Positions 25,897-34,542 are shown, numbered from the stretch's first letter. The stretch is 39,794 bases of DNA from Helicobacter valdiviensis (GCF_003245365.1 NZ_NBIU01000020.1:1-39794); one strand, 5' to 3'. A program made the numbers and translations. Notes: a model not told the origin generated them from the letters alone.

Positions 25897-27204
25897 ATGG
25901 AACAGCTAAATAATCTAAATAGTATTAATGATTTTAATGAAGCTAAACAAGTGATTGTCGGGGGTGTAAATTCTCCTGTGCGTGCCTTTAAGAGTGTTGG
26001 AGGAACACCTCCTTTTATTAGAGAGGGGAGAGGTGCATATTTGGTGGATGAAGATGGGAATCGCTATATTGATTTTGTGCAAAGCTGGGGGCCTTTGATT
26101 TTTGGGCATTGTGATAAAGAAATTGAAGAGAGTGTGATACAAACCTTACAAAAAGGACTTTCTTTTGGAGCGCCTACAACTTTAGAAACAGCTTTAGCTA
26201 AGGCGGTAATTAGCATGTATGAGGGGATTGATAAGATTCGTTTTGTATCTAGTGGGACAGAAGCTACTATGAGTGCAATTAGGCTTGCTAGAGCATATAC
26301 TGGGCGTGAAGATATTATTAAGTTTGAGGGTTGCTACCATGGACATAGTGATAGCCTTTTAGTGCAAGCAGGAAGTGGATTAGCAACTTTTGGGAATCCT
26401 AGCTCGCCTGGAGTTCCTAAAGATTTTAGTAAGCATACGCTTGTGGCTAGATATAATGATATACAAAGCGTAAAAGATTGCATACAAAAAAGCACAGGAG
26501 TTGGAGCGATTATTATTGAGCCTATCGCAGGAAATATGGGGTTAGTGCCAGCTAAGAAAGAATTTTTAGCAGAACTTAGAGAGCTTTGCACAAAGCATAA
26601 TATTGTGCTTATTTTAGATGAAGTGATGAGTGGTTTTAGGGCAAGTAGCAGTGGTAGCTATGGGATTTATGGTATTAAAGGAGATCTAGTAACCTTTGGT
26701 AAGGTAATAGGCGGAGGAATGCCTGTGGGTGCATTTGGAGGAAGCGAAGAAATTATGAATTTGCTATCCCCTAATGGAGCAGTTTATCAAGCAGGAACGC
26801 TTAGTGGAAATCCAGTGGCAATGAGTGCTGGCCTTGCTTCTTTGTATAAAATCAAGCAAAATCCTAAACTGTATGAAAAATTGGAGAGATTAGCATTAAA
26901 ACTTACAGAAGGGTTAAAAAAAATATGTGAAGAATTTAAAATACCCCTCCAAACTTGTGTTAGAGGTAGTATGTTTGGATTTTTCTTTAATGAAAATGAA
27001 GTAAAAAACTTTGAAGATGCTCTAAAAAGTGATACTAAAATGTTTGCAAGATTTCATCAAGGAATGCTTAATAAAGGTGTGTATTTTGCATGTTCGCAGT
27101 TTGAAACAGGATTTATTTGTGATTGTATGGATGAGGCAATGATTGATAGTGTGTTAGAGCGTGCTTGTGAAGTTTTAAGGGAGATTAGCACTTATGGAGA
27201 ATGA
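25897..27204 (+). CDS. hemL: Glutamate-1-semialdehyde 2,1-aminomutase
   Basis: PLP enzyme making 5-aminolevulinate from glutamate-1-semialdehyde in the C5 haem pathway. [47 protein letters not shown] and [14 protein letters not shown] are the standard blocks; DEVMSGFR contains the PLP-contacting Asp and [16 protein letters not shown] the Schiff-base Lys269. It is 435 residues. Its end overlaps the AtpZ/AtpI-like gene by 11 bases. Confidence 0.96.
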   Translation: MEQLNNLNSINDFNEAKQVIVGGVNSPVRAFKSVGGTPPFIREGRGAYLVDEDGNRYIDFVQSWGPLIFGHCDKEIEESVIQTLQKGLSFGAPTTLETALAKAVISMYEGIDKIRFVSSGTEATMSAIRLARAYTGREDIIKFEGCYHGHSDSLLVQAGSGLATFGNPSSPGVPKDFSKHTLVARYNDIQSVKDCIQKSTGVGAIIIEPIAGNMGLVPAKKEFLAELRELCTKHNIVLILDEVMSGFRASSSGSYGIYGIKGDLVTFGKVIGGGMPVGAFGGSEEIMNLLSPNGAVYQAGTLSGNPVAMSAGLASLYKIKQNPKLYEKLERLALKLTEGLKKICEEFKIPLQTCVRGSMFGFFFNENEVKNFEDALKSDTKMFARFHQGMLNKGVYFACSQFETGFICDCMDEAMIDSVLERACEVLREISTYGE

Positions 27205-27559
27205 AAAAGTGCAAAATAAAGCAAAAGAAGAAATTATGGAAAACCACAATCAAGTATTTATGCAAAAAGAGGCAAAAGAGGAATTAAAATATAAAGATGC
27301 ACTTTTGGCTTACTCTAATGCAACTTTGGGAGTCTCTATGGTGCTTGCTGTGCTTATTGGAGTTGGGATTGGTTATGGATTAGAAAGTCTATTTGGGTAT
27401 GTTTGGTTGTTTTGGCTTGGGGTATTTTGGGGAATTTGTGCAGCAATTTTAAATATATATAAAGCCTATAAACGCCAAAAAAGAGAGTTAGATACACTCA
27501 GTAAAAATCCAAAATATGCTTATCAAAGCAAGCAAAATTGGGAGGATGATGAAGAATAA
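27194..27559 (+). CDS. AtpZ/AtpI-like two-span membrane protein
   Basis: A 121-residue protein with a charged N-terminal 35 residues, then two membrane helices at about 45-65 and 72-92 separated by a short turn. The pattern with glycines [13 protein letters not shown] and a second helix [22 protein letters not shown] is that of the AtpZ/AtpI family, which helps assemble the F1Fo ATP synthase or supplies Mg/Ca to it. The ATP synthase genes are not in this window, so the role is inferred. ATG 27194 has AAGGGAGA nine bases upstream. Campylobacter has a similar gene next to hemL as I recall. Confidence 0.65.
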   Translation: MENEKVQNKAKEEIMENHNQVFMQKEAKEELKYKDALLAYSNATLGVSMVLAVLIGVGIGYGLESLFGYVWLFWLGVFWGICAAILNIYKAYKRQKRELDTLSKNPKYAYQSKQNWEDDEE

Positions 27560-28109
27560 AATCTTTATAAATTTTGTTGTATTTTTAGGGGTTTTTCTAG
27601 CTAGTTGGCTTTTTTTGGGAAAAATTTTTGTTTTAAATTTTGCTTTTGCATTTTTATCCTTTGTGCTAGTGATTTTAGCGGTATTTTACGCGCAAAAAAG
27701 AAAGATAAACGCACTAATAGCTAATGCAGATTCTAAAGAGCTTGAAGCTATTTCTAAAATGTATGAAAGCAAAGCTCAAAAACTTGAAGAAGAGCTATGG
27801 CAAGAAGATGAGGAAGATAATAAAGAGAGCTTAGAGGAAAAGATAGAAGAAATCTCCAAAAATAAAGAAAAAGATAAAATAAAAATTCCCAAAAAAAGAA
27901 GATTTTGGCAGAATTTTGATAAAACTTCTAGTAAGCTTGGGGTAAAGATGTTTTTTATGCCCTTAAGATTGCTTGCTTATGCTTTTTTAGTGGTTGGCTT
28001 TTTAATATTACTTAAAAATGAAGCTTTGCATTTATGGGGATTTTTTAGCGGACTTGTTTTTGCAAATGGAGTTGTTATTTTAAATGTGGTTTTATGGAAG
28101 ATAAAATAG
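27549..28109 (+). CDS. Membrane protein with charged central coiled coil, unknown
   Basis: About 186 residues. Two hydrophobic segments near the N-terminus (about 5-23 and 27-46), a highly charged Glu/Lys-rich helical stretch (about 55-120), and two more hydrophobic segments (about 135-158 and 162-182). I recognise no family. ATG 27546 or 27549 inside the preceding gene is the likely start, very close to GGAGG (27541-27545), closer than usual. It overlaps its neighbour by 11 bases and ends within a terminator hairpin. Confidence 0.65.
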   Translation: MKNKIFINFVVFLGVFLASWLFLGKIFVLNFAFAFLSFVLVILAVFYAQKRKINALIANADSKELEAISKMYESKAQKLEEELWQEDEEDNKESLEEKIEEISKNKEKDKIKIPKKRRFWQNFDKTSSKLGVKMFFMPLRLLAYAFLVVGFLILLKNEALHLWGFFSGLVFANGVVILNVVLWKIK

Positions 28110-28129
28110 AGAAAAAATCTCTATTTTAT
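28101..28129. terminator. Bidirectional terminator between membrane-protein gene and rpsU
   Basis: A perfect 12-base stem ATAAAATAGAGA / TCTCTATTTTAT with loop AAAAA. It includes the stop codon of the plus-strand gene (28107-28109) and lies nine bases past the end of the convergent rpsU gene. Its symmetry would let it serve both strands. Confidence 0.6.
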
Positions 28130-28137
28130 TTAAAGTA

Positions 28138-28350
28138 TTAGAGCCTTGATTCGTAGCGTCTTAGCATATAAAGGCGTTTAAGCATTTTTTTGCGTGCGCT
28201 AATTTTTTGCTTTTTACGCTTTTCAGTCATTGGTTCAAAAAATCTTCTAGCTCTGCTTTCAGTTACTACCAAGTTTCTATCGGCTTGTTTTTTAAACTTT
28301 CTGTAAGCATCATCAAAAGATTCGTTTTCCCTTACTTTGATACCGGGCAT
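28138..28350 (-). CDS. rpsU: 30S ribosomal protein S21
   Basis: A 70-residue, strongly basic protein with the S21 pattern: [20 protein letters not shown] at the N-terminus, [17 protein letters not shown] in the middle and [13 protein letters not shown] at the end. It joins the small subunit near the 3' end of 16S rRNA. AGGTGGTGATTAG precedes the ATG, a strong ribosome site. Single gene with its own promoter at 28395-28400. Confidence 0.95.
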   Translation of the reverse strand: MPGIKVRENESFDDAYRKFKKQADRNLVVTESRARRFFEPMTEKRKKQKISARKKMLKRLYMLRRYESRL

Positions 28351-28394
28351 CTAATCACCACCTTTTTATAAAATTTTTGCTTTTAAAGCACTAG

Positions 28395-28400
28395 ATTATA
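28395..28400 (-). promoter_or_regulatory. -10 element for rpsU
   Basis: Reads TATAAT on the minus strand with TTTGC immediately upstream, 44 bases before the rpsU start. It lies 40 bases from the oppositely oriented TATAAT of the sirtuin-like gene. Confidence 0.5.
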
Positions 28401-28439
28401 GCAAATAAATATAAAAAATTACCTTAGAAAGCTTTGTGG

Positions 28440-28445
28440 TATAAT
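28440..28445 (+). promoter_or_regulatory. -10 element for the sirtuin-like gene
   Basis: TATAAT preceded by TTTGTGG, 32 bases before the GTG start. GAGG at 28468-28471 gives the ribosome site. Confidence 0.5.
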
Positions 28446-28477
28446 TTAAAATAGGGAATAAGTTTATGAGGTAGTTT

Positions 28478-29305
28478 GTGGAAATACAAAGAGCAAAAGA
28501 ATGTATTAAAGAAGCAGAAGTTTTAATGATCACTGCAGGGGCTGGAATGGGAGTGGATGGGGGATTGCCAGATTTTAGGAGCAAAGAGGGTTTTTGGAGG
28601 GCTTATCCCCCTTTAGGAGAGCTTGGAATTAAATTTCAAGATTTAGCAAATCCTAAAAGTTTTTGTGAAAATCCCGAACTTTCATGGGCATTTTATGCGC
28701 ACAGGTTTGAGCTTTATAAAAAAACTCCAAGTCATTTTGGGTATGAATTACTCTTAAAATTAGCCAAGCAAAAAGAAGATTATTTTGTGATTACTTCAAA
28801 TGTGGATGGGCATTTTTTTAAAGCAGGATTTGATGCAGATAAAATCTATGAGTATCATGGGAGTATTTATTATTTGCAATGCAGTTCTTATAGATGTAAA
28901 AATTTTGTATGGGATTTAGATTTTAAGATTAAAATTTCAGAAGATTTTAGAGCATTGAATTTGCCGATATGTCCTAAGTGTGGGAGTCTTGCACGGCCTA
29001 ATATTGTAATGTTTGAAGATTATCATTTTAAAGATAAAAGAATCAATATGCAAGAAGCTAAGTTTAATAAATGGAAAAAGAAACAAACTTTTAAAAAAGT
29101 AGTGATAATAGAAATAGGTGCAGGCAAGGCTGTGCCTAGTATGCGAATCTTGGGGCAAAATCTATGCAAAAGAATACCCAAAAGCACTTTAATTAGAATT
29201 AATCCTACAGAAGCAGATTTTCCTAAGGATTTTAAAGAGGAAAAGAGTATCTCACTCTCCTATGGAGGACTTGAAGCTTTAAAAAAGCTTGTAGATATAT
29301 TTTAA
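28478..29305 (+). CDS. Sirtuin-like (SIR2 family) NAD-dependent protein deacylase
   Basis: A 275-residue SIR2-fold protein. GAGMGVDGGLPDFRS (residues 21-35) is the NAD-binding loop, TSNVDGHFFKAGF matches the TQNVDxLH block, and YEYHGS carries the catalytic His. A zinc ribbon is given by CSSYRC and CPKCG, followed by RPNIVMFEDY and VVIIEIGAGKAVPSMR. The loops deviate from classical CobB (GAGxSxxSGIPDFR), and the variant belongs to a stand-alone bacterial branch. Substrates are unknown; deacetylation or NAD consumption are family possibilities. Start GTG 28478. No defence partner gene is next to it. Confidence 0.82.
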   Translation: MEIQRAKECIKEAEVLMITAGAGMGVDGGLPDFRSKEGFWRAYPPLGELGIKFQDLANPKSFCENPELSWAFYAHRFELYKKTPSHFGYELLLKLAKQKEDYFVITSNVDGHFFKAGFDADKIYEYHGSIYYLQCSSYRCKNFVWDLDFKIKISEDFRALNLPICPKCGSLARPNIVMFEDYHFKDKRINMQEAKFNKWKKKQTFKKVVIIEIGAGKAVPSMRILGQNLCKRIPKSTLIRINPTEADFPKDFKEEKSISLSYGGLEALKKLVDIF

Positions 29306-29544
29306 GAAAAATATAAATTTTTATTATGTGTTAAGATATTGTTGATGTGTTTGGGTGCTAATACTTTATGATTTTTTACAAATTTCTACTTTTAAAGATA
29401 TAGCAAAAAGATGTTTTTGTATAAGAAGTATGTTATAAAGTAATATAAAAAATCAAAGTGAGCAATTTTGCTTGATATTTGCTAGATACTTACTTTACAA
29501 ATAGCTAATAAATACCTATTAAACGCTATTTAAAAAAAGTTTAA
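29306..29544. other. Non-coding gap before the repressor remnant
   Basis: About 240 AT-rich bases. No frame holds a recognisable protein on either strand. It is flanked by the sirtuin-like gene and a decayed repressor, so it may be the worn edge of an old insertion; I see no attachment site or terminal repeat. Confidence 0.4.
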
Positions 29545-30206
29545 TTAGATAATTGCCCGCAATACTCTACCCTTTATCAACATCACTTCTTGTGTTTTGC
29601 TGATATGGAGCTGATAGCTTTTGTAGTCTTTATTTACGCTTGTGATTTCTAGAATATTATCAAAAGGGTTTAGCTCTAAAAGCTTTACTATTAGCTAATT
29701 TGCGTAGTTTATAATATATAAACCATCGCCCTTAAACTAGCTCCCTTCTTCAAAAATCACCCAGCTATCAGACAAAAGCATTGGCACCATAGAGTAGCCA
29801 TCCACTCTTATAGCTTTAATATTTCCCATAGGAATAGTTTTAAAAAACTTTATCAATAGCTAACATCTGTCTGCTTTTGTGGCATTCTAAGCCTTCCAGC
29901 TCATTTCTACTACCTGCTAAATCTGGAAATATCAAGTTTTGGGATAAGATAAAAATTATCTTGCTCTTTTTTTAAAGGTTTGTGGGACTGGGAGACAGAT
30001 TTTTACTACTAAGAGACATTTTGTTAAGCTTACTAGGAGATGTTGGAGTTAAAATAATCCTTATTAGCTTGTTAAGCCTGAAGTAAGTTTTTTATGTTTT
30101 GTATTGAAATTCCACTAAGTTTTGATAATTGTTCTTGTGTTAAATCTAAATTTTTTCGTGCTATCTTGTTTTTTGTGATAAATCCATACCTAATCCTTGA
30201 TAAAGT
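29545..30206 (-). pseudogene. Decayed phage-type repressor (HTH plus S24 peptidase)
   Basis: Read on the minus strand, three successive frames rebuild a CI/LexA-like repressor. An N-terminal fragment (30206-30072) contains KIARKNLDLTQEQLSKLSGIS, a clear HTH_3 helix-turn-helix, and lacks a start codon in frame. A middle part includes NELEGLE. The C-terminal fragment contains KAIRVDGYSMVPMLL (serine codon at 29791-29793), GDGLYIINY, LIVKLLELNP with the expected lysine, and ends GRVLRAII before TAA at 29545-29547. Two TAG stops (29737-29739 and 29695-29697) interrupt the peptidase domain, and at least two frameshifts are needed, one in a T/A run near 29850. The gene is dead. It implies a former prophage or integrative element here. 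Confidence 0.8.
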
Positions 30207-30241
30207 CTATTATATGTGTAAAATAAAAATATGATTGATAT

Positions 30242-30547
30242 GTGTCTAAAAATATTTTTAGTTATTTTTTTAAGGTTGTTTGGTTGGGTGTAATAATTTT
30301 TTTACTGTCAATATTGCTATGTATTTTTTGGTTTTTGGATATGGGTTTACTTAAAAAAACCTTTTCCATTTTCTTTGGTTTTGCGATTATGGTTGCTATG
30401 GTTTTTGGTTGTAAGCTGGTTAAAGCATTTTTTATGAGCTTACAAGAATATATAGAAGATAGATATTTTTTACACTTTTTTGACTTATTTTATAGGTATT
30501 CTAACCTTATTTTAGAAATAGGACTTTTGTTGTTTTTTATGCTCTAA
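30242..30547 (+). CDS. Hydrophobic protein of unknown function, probably frameshifted
   Basis: A 101-residue frame with GTG start and membrane segments at about residues 8-32, 38-60 and 85-101; no family recognised and no clear ribosome site. Its stop comes right after TTGTTTTTTATGCTC. In the adjacent frame the reading continues without a break to TAA 30694-30696, adding another hydrophobic stretch (SYQILLIVAILAL). A one-base change in the T run would join them into about 150 residues. The extension overlaps the 3' end of the DUF455 gene by 39 bases. Likely part of the same decayed accessory block as the repressor. Confidence 0.4.
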   Translation: MSKNIFSYFFKVVWLGVIIFLLSILLCIFWFLDMGLLKKTFSIFFGFAIMVAMVFGCKLVKAFFMSLQEYIEDRYFLHFFDLFYRYSNLILEIGLLLFFML

Positions 30548-30657
30548 TATATGCGGGTTTGTTAATACAATATAAAGAAATGGCATATAGCTCTTTAATA
30601 TCTTATCAAATTTTACTTATTGTGGCTATTTTAGCTCTTAAGGGAGATAGTTCTAAA

Positions 30658-31491
30658 TCATTTTGGATTGTTAGAAGCAAAAGCCACATCGCTTAAAAGT
30701 TCTAGCTCTTCTTTACTAAAACCTGCTTTTAGTCTAGCCTCTACATTCATAGAGGAATTTGCTTTAGGGAAAGAGAAGCAATGTTTTTTTAAAATTTCAA
30801 TGTAGGTGGTTGCGCGTTTTTGTAGTGGAATTTTTTGCTCCTCACAGATATAATGGAACCATTTATCTCCTTTGCTTACATGGGAAATTTCTTCATTATA
30901 AATAATTTGTAGCACTTCTAAAAGTGGGGTTTTGATTTTATGGGAGCTTTGTGAAACTTTGGTGCATAAAAAAGGATTTACATCTAAGCCTACTGCTTCC
31001 ATTCCTCTAGGCACTAAAGCGATTCTATCTAGCAATAAATCAGCTTTTTGCATAGAAGAAAATAATAAATCATGCACTAAAAAATCGCCATATTTAAAAC
31101 CTACTTGATTTAAAAGCTCATTTAGGCGGTTAAAATGTTCCACTTCTTCTTTGGCAACTTCAATCCAATCAAAATAGTAAGTTTTAGGCATATTTCTAAA
31201 ACGATAGGCGCAATCTAATGCTAAATCAATCGCACAAAATTCAATATGTGCAACAGAGTGCAAAAGGTGTGCAACATTTAAATCAGTTTTTAAATATTTT
31301 CCTTGTGGAATTTTATGGCGTGGGGCAATTTGGCAAAAATTTGCAAAAGTTGGTTGTTTTAAGGTTAATATAGCTGTGCTATGATTAAAAGAGAACTTAT
31401 TAAAATGGATGAAAATTTCTCTTGTTAAAGTGCATTTTTCAAGAGCACTCTTAGCATTTAAGGCTTGATAAACTAAGCTAAAAAACTCTAT
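30658..31491 (-). CDS. DUF455 ferritin-like protein with non-standard start
   Basis: A ferritin-like helical protein of the DUF455 family, with metal-ligand-like HSVAHIEFCAIDLAL, WIEVAKEEVEHFNRL and YNEEISHVSKGDKWF. From TTG 31261-31263 it gives only 201 residues and would cut off the first helices. The frame stays open upstream for 76 more codons, to a TAA at 31504-31506, and encodes IEFFSLVYQALNAKSALEKC and onward, giving about 277 residues, the usual family size. No ATG, GTG or TTG lies in that extension, but an ATA at 31489-31491 is six bases after AAGGA, exactly where a start belongs. Either ATA is used or the start codon was lost. Function of the family is not established. Confidence 0.72.
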   Translation of the reverse strand: MEFFSLVYQALNAKSALEKCTLTREIFIHFNKFSFNHSTAILTLKQPTFANFCQIAPRHKIPQGKYLKTDLNVAHLLHSVAHIEFCAIDLALDCAYRFRNMPKTYYFDWIEVAKEEVEHFNRLNELLNQVGFKYGDFLVHDLLFSSMQKADLLLDRIALVPRGMEAVGLDVNPFLCTKVSQSSHKIKTPLLEVLQIIYNEEISHVSKGDKWFHYICEEQKIPLQKRATTYIEILKKHCFSFPKANSSMNVEARLKAGFSKEELELLSDVAFASNNPK

Positions 31492-31590
31492 TTGAAATCC
31501 TTTTTAGTATTTTTTGGTATTTTACTCAAAAAAGGCTTATGAAAATAAGAATTTTAGCCTTAAAAGTGTAAAAACTAAAAGAATTCTCGC

Positions 31591-31596
31591 TATAAT
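31591..31596 (+). promoter_or_regulatory. -10 element for the M23-minC-lpxC run
   Basis: TATAAT in the context TCGCTATAATTGC, 32 bases before the ATG at 31629. It heads a series of genes spaced 0-10 bases apart through 37594, suggesting one long transcript. Confidence 0.55.
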
Positions 31597-31628
31597 TGCA
31601 AAATAGAATAAAATTTTTAGGAATGCTG

Positions 31629-33035
31629 ATGAAAAAAACTTCTAGCAAAGGAGCTTTTAGTAAGCTCCTTGGACTTATATTGGTTATTATTATTGTAGGT
31701 GGTGGAGTTTTTGTGCTTACTTCTAGCCTTTTTGAAAAAAATCCGCCTAAAATCTCTTTGCTTTCAGAACCATGGTGGAATTTGGGTGCAAATTCTAAAC
31801 TTTCATTTTCCATAAGCGATTCTTCAAATTTATCTAATTTTAGCGCTTCTTTGCTATATGATGGAGAAAAAATCCCTATAAATTTACAAAGCATTCCTTG
31901 CAATATCCAGCCACAAAAGGAAACAATGCTTTGTTTTAGCGTGCAATCTCCTAATATTTCTAGAAAGAACTTAACAGAACTTACCCTAGAGGTAAGTGCT
32001 ACAGATACAAGCAAGTGGAATTTTTTTAAAGGGAATACACAAACACAACAATTTGCTATTAAAATTGACACAAAAAGACCTCAAGTTTCTGTGTTATCAA
32101 ACTCTTATCGCATTACTCAAGGTGGAAGTGCTTTAGTTGTGTTTAGGGTGGATGAACCTAATTTGATGGATTTAAAAATAAGTAATGGAGAAAATGAATT
32201 TATTCCACAGCCTTTTTATAAAGAGGGATATTATATTTCTTTAATAGCTTGGCCTAAGGATAATGCAAATTTTAAAGCCACTATTTATGCAAACGATAAA
32301 GCGGGTAATATAAGTAGCACCCCTATTAATTTTTATGCAGTTTCTAAGCAGTATAAGACTTCTAATATTCCTTTAACAGATAAATTTATTGATGGAAAAA
32401 TTTCAAGCTTGGTAGAAGAGATTGGACAAAGAAGCCTAGATAGTTTTGCAAATAAGTTAGAGATTTTTAAGTATATTAATGAGGAAATTAGAGATTATAG
32501 CACTCAAAGAATTATGGAAGTTTCTTCTAATTTTTCTAAAGACAAAATAGAAGATTTTAAAATTTCTCCTTTTTCTCCCCTTAAAAATGGTGCAATGATG
32601 GCGAGTTTTGGGGATCATAGGACTTTTATTTATAATGGAGAAGCTGTTAGTCAATCTAATCATATGGGATTAGATTTGGCAAGTATCAAACAAGCACCTG
32701 TAAAATTAAGCAATGAAGGCAGGGTGATTTTAAATGAATTTGTAGGGATTGATGGGAATGCTGTTGTAGTGTATCATGGGCTTGGATTATCTACTTTGTA
32801 TGCACATCTTACTAGCTCTTCTGTAAATGTGGGAGATATGCTAGAGGCAAACGCACTTATAGGACATACTGGAAATACAGGTTTGGCACTAGGGGATCAT
32901 TTGCATTTTTCTGTTTTAGTGCAAGGCTATGAAGTATGGACAGCTGAATGGATGGATTCTAAATGGATTGAAAATAACATTACTAAAGTTATTAGAGAAT
33001 CTAAAGAAATTATTGATAGAATTTCATCGCTTTAA
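31629..33035 (+). CDS. M23 family metallopeptidase, peptidoglycan hydrolase
   Basis: A 468-residue protein with one N-terminal membrane anchor (about residues 12-36), a beta-rich periplasmic region (50-240), a helical linker and a C-terminal LytM domain. Zinc residues are visible in HMGLDLA (His345), YAHL and GDHLHFSV (His424, His426), so it should be active as a peptidoglycan endopeptidase. The ATG 31629 is chosen because AGGA (31619-31622) precedes it by six bases; TTG 31596 lies within the -10. An equivalent gene precedes minC or lpxC in Helicobacter and Campylobacter as I recall. Role in cell shape or division is inferred. Confidence 0.88.
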   Translation: MKKTSSKGAFSKLLGLILVIIIVGGGVFVLTSSLFEKNPPKISLLSEPWWNLGANSKLSFSISDSSNLSNFSASLLYDGEKIPINLQSIPCNIQPQKETMLCFSVQSPNISRKNLTELTLEVSATDTSKWNFFKGNTQTQQFAIKIDTKRPQVSVLSNSYRITQGGSALVVFRVDEPNLMDLKISNGENEFIPQPFYKEGYYISLIAWPKDNANFKATIYANDKAGNISSTPINFYAVSKQYKTSNIPLTDKFIDGKISSLVEEIGQRSLDSFANKLEIFKYINEEIRDYSTQRIMEVSSNFSKDKIEDFKISPFSPLKNGAMMASFGDHRTFIYNGEAVSQSNHMGLDLASIKQAPVKLSNEGRVILNEFVGIDGNAVVVYHGLGLSTLYAHLTSSSVNVGDMLEANALIGHTGNTGLALGDHLHFSVLVQGYEVWTAEWMDSKWIENNITKVIRESKEIIDRISSL

Positions 33036-33044
33036 AGAGAAGAA

Positions 33045-33641
33045 ATGTTAGAAGCTAGACAGAAGAATTTAAGAGCATTTGTGATTTCACAAGGAAATCA
33101 AGAGGAGATTATAAAATATATAGAACAAAATCATATCCTTTTACGCTCTTTTTTATTGATTTTTAGTGCAGGGTTGTTAAATGAGGAAATTAAACAACTT
33201 CTTTGCCAAAAAGAACTAAATTTTGTTGAAGAAAACCCAAATAATCCTCTTAAAATTTCAAATTCTAAAACAAATACTAATGCTATAGAAGAAATTAGAA
33301 TAGATAACACAAGCAAAGCACAAGAAACAAAACAAGAAACCTATAAAACTAAAATAATTTCAAGAACAATAAGAAGTGGCGAGGAAATTATAAGTTTGGG
33401 CGATCTTAGTGTATTTGGGCAAGTTAATAGCGGTGCATTTTTACAAAGCGAAGGGAATTTGCAAATTTTTGGGGCAAGTATGGGGGATATTTTATGCAAT
33501 GGAGAATATCTCATTCTTAATGCGTTTGAGGGAGGAAATGTAATTTTTGGAGGAGAAATTATAGAGAGAGAAAAGCTATTAGATAAAAAAGCTAAAAAAA
33601 TTTATAAAAAAGATGAAAAAATTATTATAGAGGAGCTATAA
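33045..33641 (+). CDS. minC: Septum-site-determining protein MinC
   Basis: Inhibitor of FtsZ assembly that keeps division at mid-cell together with MinD. The C-terminal beta-helix (residues ~100-185) is clear: TIRSGEEIISLGDLSVFGQV, GAFLQSEGNLQIFGASMGDIL and NAFEGGNVIFGGE, the three-turn MinC pattern. The N-terminal domain (1-75) is poorly conserved, as usual. It is 198 residues. minD and minE are not in the window. Two bases separate it from lpxC, as in H. pylori order. Confidence 0.9.
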   Translation: MLEARQKNLRAFVISQGNQEEIIKYIEQNHILLRSFLLIFSAGLLNEEIKQLLCQKELNFVEENPNNPLKISNSKTNTNAIEEIRIDNTSKAQETKQETYKTKIISRTIRSGEEIISLGDLSVFGQVNSGAFLQSEGNLQIFGASMGDILCNGEYLILNAFEGGNVIFGGEIIEREKLLDKKAKKIYKKDEKIIIEEL

Positions 33642-33642
33642 A

Positions 33643-34542
33643 ATGAAAGAGCAAACCATTAAAAAAGCAGTAGAGTTGGTAGGGATTGGGTTGCATAAAG
33701 GAGTTCCTGTAAAGATGAGATTAGAACCATTGCCAGAGGGTAGTGGTATCCATTTTTTTCGTTCTGATGTGGGAGTAGATATTCCCTTAAGTCCTGAAAA
33801 TGTAGTGGATACAACCATGGCAACAGTAATTGCTAAAGAAGGTTTTAAGGTTTCTACTATAGAGCATTTGCTCTCTGCAATCCATGCTTATGGAATTGAT
33901 AATATTAGAATTGTTTTGGATAATGAAGAAGTGCCTATTATGGATGGGAGCAGTATTGGCTATTGTATGTTGCTTGAAGAAGCAGGGATACACAAGCAAG
34001 AAAAAGCCAAAAGAATTCTAAAAATCAAAAATGCTATTGAAGTAAAAGAGGGGGATAAATTTGTAAGATTAGAGCCTAGCAATCATTGTATTTTTGACTT
34101 TTCTATCCATTTTCCTCATCCAGCCATTCTTACACAGAGTTATAAATTTACTTTTTCTACTAAAAATTATAAAGAAGAAATTGCGCGTGCTAGAACTTTT
34201 GGTTTTTTAAGTGAAGTGCAGTATTTAAGATCCATAGGATTAGCACTTGGAGGATCTTTGGAAAATGCTATCGTGCTTGATGATACTAATATTTTAAATA
34301 AAGAGGGCTTACGCTATAAAGAAGAGTTTGTCCGTCATAAAATTTTAGATGCTATTGGAGATATGTCGCTTCTTGGAATACCTTTGCTTGGGACTTATGT
34401 ATCTTATGCAGGTAGTCATAAATTAAACCACTTGCTTACTAAAAAGCTTTTAGCAGAAGAACATTCTTATGAGATTGTTGAGCTTAAAGAAGAAAGTGAA
34501 GCTAAAGAGCTAGAGCAAGCTTATGCGATACAAGGAAATTAA
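33643..34542 (+). CDS. lpxC: UDP-3-O-acyl-N-acetylglucosamine deacetylase
   Basis: Zinc enzyme for the committed step of lipid A synthesis. IKKAVELVGIGLHKG at the start, VSTIEHLLSAIHAYGIDN with zinc His75, MDGSSIGY, ARARTFGFL and EEFVRHKILDAIGDMSLLG with the second zinc His and Asp are all present. It is 299 residues. The ATG follows GAGGAG. Its end may overlap the next gene by 20 bases, depending on that gene's start. Confidence 0.96.
   Translation: MKEQTIKKAVELVGIGLHKGVPVKMRLEPLPEGSGIHFFRSDVGVDIPLSPENVVDTTMATVIAKEGFKVSTIEHLLSAIHAYGIDNIRIVLDNEEVPIMDGSSIGYCMLLEEAGIHKQEKAKRILKIKNAIEVKEGDKFVRLEPSNHCIFDFSIHFPHPAILTQSYKFTFSTKNYKEEIARARTFGFLSEVQYLRSIGLALGGSLENAIVLDDTNILNKEGLRYKEEFVRHKILDAIGDMSLLGIPLLGTYVSYAGSHKLNHLLTKKLLAEEHSYEIVELKEESEAKELEQAYAIQGN

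Noticed and set aside
29306-29544. Possible remnants of further phage genes left of the repressor
   Set aside because: No frame on either strand gave motifs I could recognise, unlike the repressor itself.
31526-32071. 181-codon minus-strand frame
   Set aside because: Antisense to the N-terminal part of the M23 peptidase and spanning its promoter; no domain or ribosome site.
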